NCBI RefSeq assembly: GCF_000685075.1
Contig: NZ_BAYD01000096.1
Location: forward strand, 1-40,103
Direction of reading: 5' to 3'
Length of the DNA stretch: 40,103 bases
Origin: Paraburkholderia oxyphila NBRC 105797
Lineage (GTDB): Bacteria; Pseudomonadota; Gammaproteobacteria; Burkholderiales; Burkholderiaceae
Part shown: piece after piece, positions 23,853 through 30,727 of the stretch
Numbering within the stretch: position 1 is the first letter of the stretch
How the letters are laid out: each line of letters begins with the position of its first letter
Made by a program: the position numbers and the translations under genes
Notes under the pieces: model-generated
Told to the model about the DNA's origin: nothing
The model's input: the letters and a program-made list of their open reading frames with translations, nothing else
Databases searched by the model: none

Positions 23853-23874
23853 ATAAACATTCAAGCTTCGCATG
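23853..23874 (-). promoter_or_regulatory. Inverted repeat and likely promoter of the LLM-dioxygenase-rhodanese operon
   Basis: TTGAATG-N8-CATTCAA is a perfect 7-bp inverted repeat about 115-137 bases upstream of the LLM gene. On the minus strand the right-hand arm gives TTGAAT and a TATTTA follows after about 16 bases, resembling -35/-10 elements, so a regulator bound here would cover the promoter. The core ATAAACAT also occurs in the importer promoter region at 12461-12468. Confidence 0.5.
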
Positions 23875-23961
23875 TGGAAGGCAGCGCGGGAGCGGGCCAG
23901 TCACTCGAACAGGAGGCGCACGATTGCGGCCGACCGAGTGGGACTTTTTGTCAATTTCGCC

Positions 23962-24300
23962 ATGAAACCTGCTGACCTCTCATACGCACTGGCGCGCCTC
24001 GGCTGGACCCAGGTGACGTTCGCTGAATACTCGGGCTACGACCGCCGCACCATCGGTCGATGGATCAGCGGCGAGTTGGGCACGCGAGCGTTGCGCTGCC
24101 ACTCATGCGCGAGCAAGAATACTCGATGGTGCGTGCACGACGACCTTCACTCGAGCCTTGCTTCACCGTTGCATCCATGCATAAAGCCCCGGCAGTGGTC
24201 GCCCCAGCGCAAAGTGTCCGTTTCGGAGGGGGCGAAAGGTTTTGTGTGTGTGTCATCGTACAGAGCGGTTTTATATGCTACGGTGCGTATTCAGAGCTAG
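23962..24300 (+). pseudogene. Helix-turn-helix protein with probable frameshift
   Basis: From ATG 23962 the frame encodes a short XRE-like helix-turn-helix (ALARLGWTQVTFAEYSGYDR followed by RTIGRWISGEL, residues about 9-39). After about 24080 the sequence becomes Cys/Ser/Pro-rich and unlike any regulator. In another frame from the same point SVALPLMREQEYSM appears, which is what normally follows the recognition helix in these roughly 70-residue proteins. This suggests a one- or two-base indel near 24075-24090. It would be a small DNA-binding protein if intact. The target is unknown. Confidence 0.5.
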
Positions 24301-24334
24301 CAGGACGATTCAGCCGATCACCAGAGGGACGCTC

Positions 24335-24625
24335 ATGGAATTCAAGAATGGCGCTGTACTTGAAGCTCTTCGACTTGCTTTGTATCGACAAATACCGTGG
24401 CACAAGCGACCGGCAATTTTCACCTCCCTACGCTCGCACGGGCTGATCAAGACCGTTGACCAGAAACCTCCCCCCAGTGCGAAGTACCTCCCGGCATTGC
24501 AGATTGCTATCGTGACCGATAAGGGACAGAAGGAAATCCAGCGCATCGAGGCATCGAAGCATGTTTCTGGATGGCTGGACGACGACTACTTCGCCACGTT
24601 CCTTGTGCAGGTCGCGTATGCCTGA
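24335..24625 (+). CDS. Hypothetical protein, 96 residues
   Basis: No family was recognised. The ATG at 24335 has GAGGG 7 bases upstream. The protein is soluble, mixed alpha/beta in character, with PWHKRPAIFTSLRSHGLIKT, a Pro/Lys-rich turn, a predicted strand LQIAIVTDKG and an acidic WLDDDYFATFL near the end. SLRSHGLIK followed by LTDKG-type text resembles a small winged-helix layout (recognition helix then wing), but this is weak. It stands alone between a broken regulator and a convergent small gene. The third-position base bias is less extreme than in the sulfur genes, consistent with acquired DNA. Confidence 0.5.
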   Translation: MEFKNGAVLEALRLALYRQIPWHKRPAIFTSLRSHGLIKTVDQKPPPSAKYLPALQIAIVTDKGQKEIQRIEASKHVSGWLDDDYFATFLVQVAYA

Positions 24626-24659
24626 CCACGCATCGTTGCGTGCTCTCATCAACCGCTCT

Positions 24660-24992
24660 TCAGTTTGAAGCCAGATACCCTTGCGTTTCCGGCAGAGACG
24701 CGGTCGCGCTCTGGCCTGCTTCCTCGAGCGTGGTGAAATCCACCGTCTGAAGTGCAGCGGTGTCGGCGCCCGCAATCGGGCGTTTGCGCATCGCCCGACT
24801 CAGGATGTGAGTCTTGTGCTGATAAAAGAGTTCGAGCTGCCGGGCATCCGATGCATGAGGTGTCAAGTCGAAAGCCTCCTCAAGCACCCGGCGTGGAAGA
24901 TGAAAACGTTGAAGTCCGCGAATCACGCGAACCTGGAACACGACCCCATCGCTGTTGTGAGGGATTGCTGCCCAATCTAGCGCGCTGCCCAT
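24660..24992 (-). CDS. Small hypothetical protein (DUF1488-like)
   Basis: Protein of 110 residues. GVVFQVRVIRGLQRFHLPRR followed by VLEEAFDL and an ARQLELFYQHKTHILSRAMR helix resembles small Burkholderiales proteins with a DUF1488-type strand-helix core, in which a short beta pair precedes a residue run like xxALExx. The likeness is by general pattern only. GGGG precedes the ATG at 24992 by 7 bases. It is convergent with the hypothetical gene at 24335-24625. The 240 bases between 24992 and the next gene hold nothing recognised beyond an A-run near 25050. Confidence 0.45.
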   Translation of the reverse strand: MGSALDWAAIPHNSDGVVFQVRVIRGLQRFHLPRRVLEEAFDLTPHASDARQLELFYQHKTHILSRAMRKRPIAGADTAALQTVDFTTLEEAGQSATASLPETQGYLASN

Positions 24993-25232
24993 GACATGCC
25001 CCCATTTCGCTGCAAATCTGATTCAAAGTTCGTTGCCCTATGATGGGTTCAAAAAAAACATTTCAAAAATACGACCGCCTGGCTTTGATGTTTTCACAAC
25101 ACGAATTGGATCCCCCAGGTCGGGTGTTCCTGCAAAGCCTGGCCAGCGCGATATTGGGTTGGGATCGACGTGGTGGGCGATCGCTGCTTGTCCAGGTGAG
25201 AGGCCCGGCAAGCTGAATGCGCGCGACCCTGG

Positions 25233-26129
25233 TCAGGGAGACTGAGCCGCCAGTTCTATGATCATGTCGTATAGCGCGCGTGCAGCCGGCGATAACTGAG
25301 CGGTCCGTCGTGTAAGGAGCAAGAGCGTGCGTGAGACCGAGGGCTCGACCAGCTCAATCGACCGGACCATCGGGTAGGCGTTCTTCTGGATCGCGAGCCT
25401 GGGCACCACTGCGGCACCCAGGCCCTCCGCGACGAGCCCTAGCGCCGTCGAACTGCGCTGAACCTCATAGAACGAATGCAGTGCTACGCCGCTGGTCTTC
25501 AGCGCCCCGTCGAGCAAGCCCCGATTGCCGCTCACTTCCCCCGCAAAGATCAACGGATATGACCGCAGTGCCTCCCAGCGCACGCGTCTGCGCTTCGCCA
25601 GCGGATGATCGTCGCGGCAGATCAACACGTAAGGATCTGTCGCAATCGGCCTGCTTTGGAGATCGGGATGTTGGGGGCCCGCAATACTGATCCCGAATTC
25701 GGCCTCGCGCCGCAGCACGGATTCCATCACCGACGCGGACGAGTGATCGAGAATCCTCACGCGATCGTGCGGTCGCCGTACGGAGAATGCGCGAAGGATC
25801 CGGGGCAGATACTGCACGCCGACTGTTGGCACACACGCTATCGATACATCGCCGCGCTGACTCAGGCCCGTTTCCCGAATTTCCGTCAGCGCATCAGAAA
25901 GTTCGTTGAGCAGTCGGCGCGCCTGAGGCAGGAAGCGCTGTCCAATTTCGGTAAGCGTCGTGCGCCGGGTTGTCCGCTCGACGAGTACGACGCCCAGGAA
26001 TGTTTCGAGCTTGCGCAGCCGCTGCGTGATGGCGGTTTGCGTCACGTGGAGGATTTCGGCCGCTTGCCTGAAACCTCCACCGTCCGCGATCGCGACAAAC
26101 GCCTGAACGCCCAGTGTGTCAATTTTCAT
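25233..26129 (-). CDS. LysR-family transcriptional regulator
   Basis: LysR-type regulator of 298 residues. The helix-turn-helix lies in residues 1-60 (GGFRQAAEILHVTQTAITQR, then LRKLETFLGVVLVERTTR). The effector domain runs from about 92 (VSIACVPTVGVQYLPRIL) to the end, with GLVAEGLGAAVVPRLAI typical of lobe closure. It is divergent from the trans-aconitate methyltransferase gene across 139 A/T-rich bases that contain an inverted repeat, so that gene is a candidate target. The effector cannot be deduced. Confidence 0.9.
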   Translation of the reverse strand: MKIDTLGVQAFVAIADGGGFRQAAEILHVTQTAITQRLRKLETFLGVVLVERTTRRTTLTEIGQRFLPQARRLLNELSDALTEIRETGLSQRGDVSIACVPTVGVQYLPRILRAFSVRRPHDRVRILDHSSASVMESVLRREAEFGISIAGPQHPDLQSRPIATDPYVLICRDDHPLAKRRRVRWEALRSYPLIFAGEVSGNRGLLDGALKTSGVALHSFYEVQRSSTALGLVAEGLGAAVVPRLAIQKNAYPMVRSIELVEPSVSRTLLLLTRRTAQLSPAARALYDMIIELAAQSP

Positions 26130-26136
26130 AAGATTT

Positions 26137-26163
26137 ATGAATCAATAACAATAATAAATTCAT
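26137..26163. promoter_or_regulatory. Inverted repeat ATGAAT-N15-ATTCAT, candidate LysR box
   Basis: A 6-bp inverted repeat in a strongly A/T-rich stretch starting 8 bases upstream of the LysR start. Its size and place fit LysR autoregulation and control of the divergent gene. The arms are short, so chance cannot be excluded. Confidence 0.35.
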
Positions 26164-26268
26164 TTTACTAAACCCTCTCAGGATCGGAAAATCGGCTTCA
26201 TCGAACAACGTGCAGATCGCATCGCCTGGGATGTGGCACGCCATGCAACCACGACAAGGAGGCGCAAC

Positions 26269-27048
26269 ATGACTACGCGACTCGATCAATACGCTAAGCA
26301 ATACGTACAATTCGAGGGTGAACGCACGCGACCGGTGAGAGACCTCCTGGCTGCCGTGCCACGCACACCCGTGCGCACCGCGATCGATACAGGTTGTGGA
26401 CCTGGCAACTCCACCGAACTGCTGATGGCCCATGCACCCGACGCCGCAATACGGGGGCTAGATGCGTCGCCCGATATGATCGAGGCCGCACGCGAGCGCT
26501 TGCCAGGCCTTCCGTTCGAGGTTGCGGACGTCGCCGCATGGGATGAACCCGGCGCGTACGACCTGATTCTCGCGAATGCCGTCTTGCAATGGCTTCCCGC
26601 ACACGAAACGCTGTTTCCGCGGCTGCTGGGCAACCTGACGTCAGGCGGGCACCTCGCCGTCCAGATGCCCGACAATCTCGATGAACCCGCACATCGACTG
26701 ATGCGCGAAGTCGCCGCATCGGGGCCTTGGGCAGAAAAGCTGCGACGTGTTGAACGGACGGAGCGGTTCGACGCGCGTCGCTACTTCGCGCTGCTGTCCC
26801 CGCTCTGTTCGCGCGTCGACGTATGGCGCACCACGTACTACCATCCGTTGCGAGGTGGCGCAGATGCGGTCGTCGAGTGGTTCAGGGGCAGCGCATTGCG
26901 ACCGTTTCTCGCCAGGCTCAATGACGAAGAGTGCACGGCCTTTACCGCTCGATATCGCGACGCAGTCGCGCTCGGTTATCCGGCGCTTGCCGACGGTACG
27001 ATCCTGTTACCGTTTCCACGCCTTTTCATCGTCGCAACCCGAAAGTGA
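26269..27048 (+). CDS. tam: Trans-aconitate 2-methyltransferase
   Basis: SAM-dependent methyltransferase of 259 residues that esterifies trans-aconitate, a spontaneous inhibitor formed from cis-aconitate. Motif I AIDTGCGPGNSTELL is at about residues 38-52 and the acidic ribose-binding residue sits in RGLDASPDMIEAARERLP. DLILANAVLQWLPAHETLFP and the family-specific MPDNLDEPAHRLMREVA then follow, in the Tam order. GGAGG lies 6 bases before ATG 26269; an in-frame ATG at 26233 is less likely. Size equals E. coli Tam. It is divergent from a LysR gene and probably cytoplasmic. Confidence 0.88.
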   Translation: MTTRLDQYAKQYVQFEGERTRPVRDLLAAVPRTPVRTAIDTGCGPGNSTELLMAHAPDAAIRGLDASPDMIEAARERLPGLPFEVADVAAWDEPGAYDLILANAVLQWLPAHETLFPRLLGNLTSGGHLAVQMPDNLDEPAHRLMREVAASGPWAEKLRRVERTERFDARRYFALLSPLCSRVDVWRTTYYHPLRGGADAVVEWFRGSALRPFLARLNDEECTAFTARYRDAVALGYPALADGTILLPFPRLFIVATRK

Positions 27049-27201
27049 TCGCGTGAAAGCTGTCGTTCGACGCGGGATTTCGATATTTGCGAACCTTCTT
27101 TAACACGTGGGCATGGGCTATCCTTTGGGCACCGAACGATGGCCAGGGCGCTGGCCGGATGAGCTTTCGTGAAAGGAAGCACCTGTAGCGGGAGAGCGAA
27201 A

Positions 27202-27732
27202 ATGAATGGAGCAAACTATCCGAAGACCGTCTTCGTCATCAGACACGCGGAAAAGCCCGGCGATCCGGCAACCGATAATCCGCAGGACGGCATCGATCTA
27301 TCGACGCGCGGCTATGAGCGAGCCGCGGCCCTCGCTCCATTCTTCATCGCGACATTCGGCAAGCCCGATGCCGTGTTCGCCACCCAGGCGTCGAAACACA
27401 GTAATCGTCCTGTCGAAACCGTGACCCCTCTCGCGCAGGCGCTAGGTCTCGACATCAAGGCCGATATCGCGGACGCCGATTATGCAACGCTGGCCACCAA
27501 GATTCTTTCGGACGGCAAGTATGGCGGACAGGTCTTGTTGATCTGCTGGCATCACGGCAACATCCCTGCGCTGACGCAGAGCCTGGGCGGCCAGCCGCCG
27601 CAGGACCCGTGGCCCGGCACGGTTTTCGACCGCGTTTGGCAAATCGACTATCCGGTCAGCGCCGGTAGCCCTTCAGGGCTACCGGTCAAGAACATTGCCC
27701 AACAACTGTTATTTGGCGATGAGTCGAGCTGA
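27202..27732 (+). CDS. Histidine phosphatase superfamily protein
   Basis: Phosphoglycerate-mutase/SixA-like protein of 176 residues. The N-terminal catalytic RHAEKP motif (VFVIRHAEKPGD, about residues 10-21) carries the phospho-accepting His. The second catalytic His is probably in LLICWHHGNIPALTQ. ATQASKHSNRPVETVTPLAQ matches the usual region after the first helix. GGGAGA precedes the ATG at 27202. Near the 3' end the coding sequence forms a perfect 10-bp hairpin (27662-27685). The substrate is unknown; the family spans phosphoproteins and small phosphate esters. Confidence 0.85.
   Translation: MNGANYPKTVFVIRHAEKPGDPATDNPQDGIDLSTRGYERAAALAPFFIATFGKPDAVFATQASKHSNRPVETVTPLAQALGLDIKADIADADYATLATKILSDGKYGGQVLLICWHHGNIPALTQSLGGQPPQDPWPGTVFDRVWQIDYPVSAGSPSGLPVKNIAQQLLFGDESS
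27662..27685 (+). repeat. Perfect 10-bp hairpin inside the phosphatase coding sequence
   Basis: CCGGTAGCCC and GGGCTACCGG are separated by TTCA. The hairpin is GC-rich and very stable, about 45 bases before the stop codon, and encodes part of SAGSPSGLPVK. No T-run follows. It may be an mRNA-stabilising or attenuating element, or a repeat-derived insertion. Confidence 0.55.
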
Positions 27733-27779
27733 TCCGGCCTGGTCTCGAACGGCTGCCCTCGGGCGCGTCCCGCCGCGCG

Positions 27780-28065
27780 GCTCACATTCACACTTGCGGT
27801 GAATCCTGTATCGACACAAACCGCCTTGATGTCGCCCAGGATTTCCTCAAGGGCCCATCGGACCCGTGCTTGAGCGTCCGTGACCACGCAGGTCCATCGA
27901 TACCACGTGACTGGTCTTCGCAAGGACTGGAGCCATCGGCAGCCAGTCGGCAGCAGAACGGCCTGCGCCGTGAAGCAGGAGCATCAGTGCGCCCGTCCCG
28001 CCATAGTCTTGTACCGCCAGTTGCGAGGGGCCAGAAACGACCCATGTTTCGCGAAATAGATTCAT
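27780..28065 (-). pseudogene. Alpha/beta-hydrolase fragment, frameshifted
   Basis: From ATG 28065 the minus strand reads MNLFRETWVVSGPSQLAVQD and then GGTGALMLLLHGAGRSAADW, with the HGxG oxyanion motif, followed by MDLRGHGRSS. These are the first strands of an alpha/beta hydrolase. The frame ends at 27847. A neighbouring frame continues as RVRWALEEILGDIKAV, the expected next helix, then stops making sense. The nucleophile elbow and catalytic His are missing, so this is a truncated and shifted remnant of a gene once about 280 codons long. Confidence 0.6.
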
Positions 28066-28306
28066 TGGCGCGTACCTACGGGCGCCGCTTTTGCACACCC
28101 GCTCCAATTCCAGCGCCGATTGCTGCCCCCAAAGTTGACCAAAGACCCAAGTTTTCAGTTGCTGCACCAACTACGGTGCCGATAGCTATGCCGATTGCGA
28201 GCCACCTTGCCATTCCCTGCCTCTCATGCGCGGTTACAGTGCTTGTCACGATAACACGGGGTCGCCGGCGTAGCTCGAAATCTCACAGCAGGCGCCAACG
28301 GATGTG

Positions 28307-28957
28307 TCATGCCGAATCGCTACCGTATGATGCCGTTGGCAGAGGTGCCTTCTCCAGGTAGCCGTGGAATAGCCCGACGTGGACCTCGGCCTCGTCGCAG
28401 CACTCGGGCCAGAGATCGACGCTTCTGAAGCGCACATCGAACGTACACTGCGGCACCGGCTCCAGATCGTGAGCCGCCGCATCCGGAAACGGACAGGCCG
28501 GCGAGATATCCACGATCTGGCCGCATTTGCCGCGAACATAGGCGGGAGCGCGGGTATGGCCACCGACGAATTCGTTCTTCACCTTGACCCAATCGCCGAT
28601 CTTCAGCTTCGGCAGATCATCGGGAGCCACTCTGCCCGGCTTGGCCGGCAATGAGAGCGGTACAGACTCGCCACTGGCTGCGTTCAGTTCCTCGCGGCTG
28701 ATCAGGCCTTTTTCGAAGCACAGCGTGGCGGCCGCAGTGAAAGTCCGTTCGAAATAGGATGCGCAGACGTAGTGCCGGGGCGCCATCCGTTCAATGGCAT
28801 GGCGAAACTCGTCCATGTTGTACACGTGCTGACCAATGAGCCGTGCGCTGATAGCGGCCGCCCGGACCTCCCACTCATCATGGAATGGCTCGCGCTTGTC
28901 GTTCATCACCACCGGGCCGAAGCCTTGTCGACCGCCCATATCGTGAAAGCCGTCCAT
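28307..28957 (-). CDS. nthB: Nitrile hydratase beta subunit
   Basis: Beta subunit of the metalloenzyme that hydrates nitriles to amides, 216 residues. The start MDGFHDMGGRQGFGPV is the classic subunit N-terminus and decides the start at 28957 over an in-frame ATG at 28969 that overlaps the alpha stop (ATGA). R52 in DEFRHAIERM and the Arg in FDVRFRSVDLWPE are the conserved residues that contact the oxidised cysteines of the alpha subunit. KIGDWVKVKNEFVGGHTRAP is the SH3-like barrel. It follows the alpha gene directly. No activator gene or amidase is present nearby. Confidence 0.93.
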   Translation of the reverse strand: MDGFHDMGGRQGFGPVVMNDKREPFHDEWEVRAAAISARLIGQHVYNMDEFRHAIERMAPRHYVCASYFERTFTAAATLCFEKGLISREELNAASGESVPLSLPAKPGRVAPDDLPKLKIGDWVKVKNEFVGGHTRAPAYVRGKCGQIVDISPACPFPDAAAHDLEPVPQCTFDVRFRSVDLWPECCDEAEVHVGLFHGYLEKAPLPTASYGSDSA

Positions 28958-28965
28958 AGAGATTC

Positions 28966-29586
28966 TCATTGGCCTTGAAGTGCATCCGGGTTCTGAACGG
29001 GAAGGAAGGGCGGCTCGAGACGCTGCACACCGATCAGCGATTCCTTTGTCACGAGTCTCGCGAGCCGTTCCTCGCTCCAACCTGCCGTGTAGGGCGGCTG
29101 CAATGGCAATATCATGTAGCGCGTATCGGTTGTCGTGTCCCAGACGCGAATCTTGATCTCGTCGCGAAGGACCAGACCCATCTCGGCGAGCACAGTGCGC
29201 GCTTCTCGTACGATGCTTGCGCGATATTCGAAGTCCTTGTACCAGCCGGGCGCCATGCCGATGATCGTGAAAGCGGTGCACGAGCACAGTGTGCAGCAGA
29301 TGACGTTGTGAACCGACGGCGTGTTTTCCTTGACCGCGAGCTTGCGGTGATGCTCAGGCATCGCGAACCCCATGGACGCCGCGGCGGCCTTACCGTCGGC
29401 GAGCAGGAATTGCTTGAACTCGGGGTCGCGCCATGCCCTGGCGCATAGCCTTGCTCCGTTGATCGGCAGCCACTCTTCGCTGGTCCGATGCGCATAGGTG
29501 GCGACGCTGTCGTCTGCGAGTACGCCCTTGTCCTTCAGCAGTGTCTCGAGGGCAGCGACACGGGTTTCCATGGATGAGCGATTCAT
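28966..29586 (-). CDS. nthA: Nitrile hydratase alpha subunit
   Basis: Metal-carrying subunit, 206 residues. The claw-setting motif reads ICCTLCSCTAF, with metal ligands C98, C101, S102 and C103; C101 and C103 are normally oxidised to sulfinic and sulfenic acids. Thr after the first Cys is the cobalt-type mark, whereas TAF after CSC resembles iron-type enzymes (cobalt-type usually has YPW). An extra Cys (C97) precedes the motif. WYKDFEYRASIVREARTVL and WDTTTDTRYMILPLQPP are family hallmarks. The start at 29586 has GAGGG 5 bases upstream. It follows the ABC importer ATPase gene after about 70 bases. Metal type is uncertain. Confidence 0.93.
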   Translation of the reverse strand: MNRSSMETRVAALETLLKDKGVLADDSVATYAHRTSEEWLPINGARLCARAWRDPEFKQFLLADGKAAAASMGFAMPEHHRKLAVKENTPSVHNVICCTLCSCTAFTIIGMAPGWYKDFEYRASIVREARTVLAEMGLVLRDEIKIRVWDTTTDTRYMILPLQPPYTAGWSEERLARLVTKESLIGVQRLEPPFLPVQNPDALQGQ

Positions 29587-29656
29587 TGCATCCCTCACAG
29601 TCGGGTTCCGGCTTCGATATTCATTCATACACGTTGGGATCGCTGCGAATCTGCGC

Positions 29657-30727
29657 TCATGCGACAGCCGCCATCTGCGCGGGGTCAAACTCGAGCCAGA
29701 GCACTTCGCCCACTTCATAGCGGTCCGATGGCGGGGCGTTCACATGAAGACGCGTCGAGCCCTCCACCGGTGTCGCCGAATAGTCCCAGTACTCACCGAG
29801 GTAGGCGCGCTGAACAATCCTGACCGCTACACGCGGACCTGAGCCCATGCCGTGCAATGCCTCTCGCGAGAGCCGCAGGGTATGGGGCCGCACGGAGAAG
29901 GTGACCTCGCCTGTAAGTGCCGGGCCGCCCGGCAATGCCCAACGCGGTACGCTGAACCGGTCGAACACGATCTCATCGCCCTGGCATGAACCTTCCACGA
30001 AGTTGGTGCGGCCCACGAATCGTGCGACGAAGCGCGTTTTCGGTCGAGTGTAGAGCGTGTGGGGATCGTCGACCTGTTCCAGTCGTCCCTGATTCATCAC
30101 GGCAATGCGATCTGCCGTCATCATGGCCTCGGATTGATCATGCGTGACGTAGATCGTGGTGATGTGGAATTCGTCATGCAGCTTCCGGATCTCGAAGCGC
30201 ATTTCCTCGCGCAGGTAGGCATCGAGATTCGAAAGCGGCTCGTCGAGCAGCAGTACGGACGGCCGGATGACAATGGCGCGAGCCAACGCGACACGTTGCT
30301 GCTGGCCGCCGCTGAGCTCGGCGGGATAACGTTGCGCCAGGTGAGCCAGTCGAACGACATCGAGCATTTCGCCCACCCGAGTGCGCACGTCTTCGCGCGG
30401 CAGGCGGCGCAGGTTGAGCCCGAACGCCACATTCTCTTCGACCGTCATGTTCGGCCATACCGCATAACTCTGGAATATCATGGACATATGCCGCCGTTCC
30501 GGCGGAACGACTGCGCTCGCAGAGGACAAGACGCAGCCGTCCATCTCGATGGTCCCACCGTCGGGACCGGTGAAGCCGGCAATCATCCGCAACGTCGTCG
30601 TCTTGCCGCAGCCTGAAGGCCCGAGGAGGGCAATGAACTCGCCCTCAGCGAGTGCCAGGTCGAGATGATCGACGGCCAGCGCTTCGCCGAAACGTTTCGC
30701 GATGCTGCGCAGGATCAGCTTGCTCAC
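29657..30727 (-). CDS. Fe(III)/AEP/thiamine-type ABC transporter ATPase
   Basis: ATPase of 356 residues in the FbpC/PotA/PhnT group. Walker A GPSGCGKTTT is at about residues 36-45, the signature ELSGGQQQRVALARA is at about 137-151, and Walker B is VLLLDEPLSNLD. A C-terminal TOBE-like regulatory domain covers about 260-356. It begins with GTG at 30727, directly after the permease stop (no gap), with GGAG inside the end of the permease gene. It is the third gene of the importer and precedes nitrile hydratase. The substrate is inferred from context: a nitrile, an iron or cobalt complex, or an unrelated ligand. Confidence 0.9.
   Translation of the reverse strand: MSKLILRSIAKRFGEALAVDHLDLALAEGEFIALLGPSGCGKTTTLRMIAGFTGPDGGTIEMDGCVLSSASAVVPPERRHMSMIFQSYAVWPNMTVEENVAFGLNLRRLPREDVRTRVGEMLDVVRLAHLAQRYPAELSGGQQQRVALARAIVIRPSVLLLDEPLSNLDAYLREEMRFEIRKLHDEFHITTIYVTHDQSEAMMTADRIAVMNQGRLEQVDDPHTLYTRPKTRFVARFVGRTNFVEGSCQGDEIVFDRFSVPRWALPGGPALTGEVTFSVRPHTLRLSREALHGMGSGPRVAVRIVQRAYLGEYWDYSATPVEGSTRLHVNAPPSDRYEVGEVLWLEFDPAQMAAVA

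Noticed and set aside
24993..25232. Possible small gene in the gap before the LysR gene
   Set aside because: The 84-residue frame from 24991 overlaps the preceding gene's start, has no ribosome site and no recognisable content.
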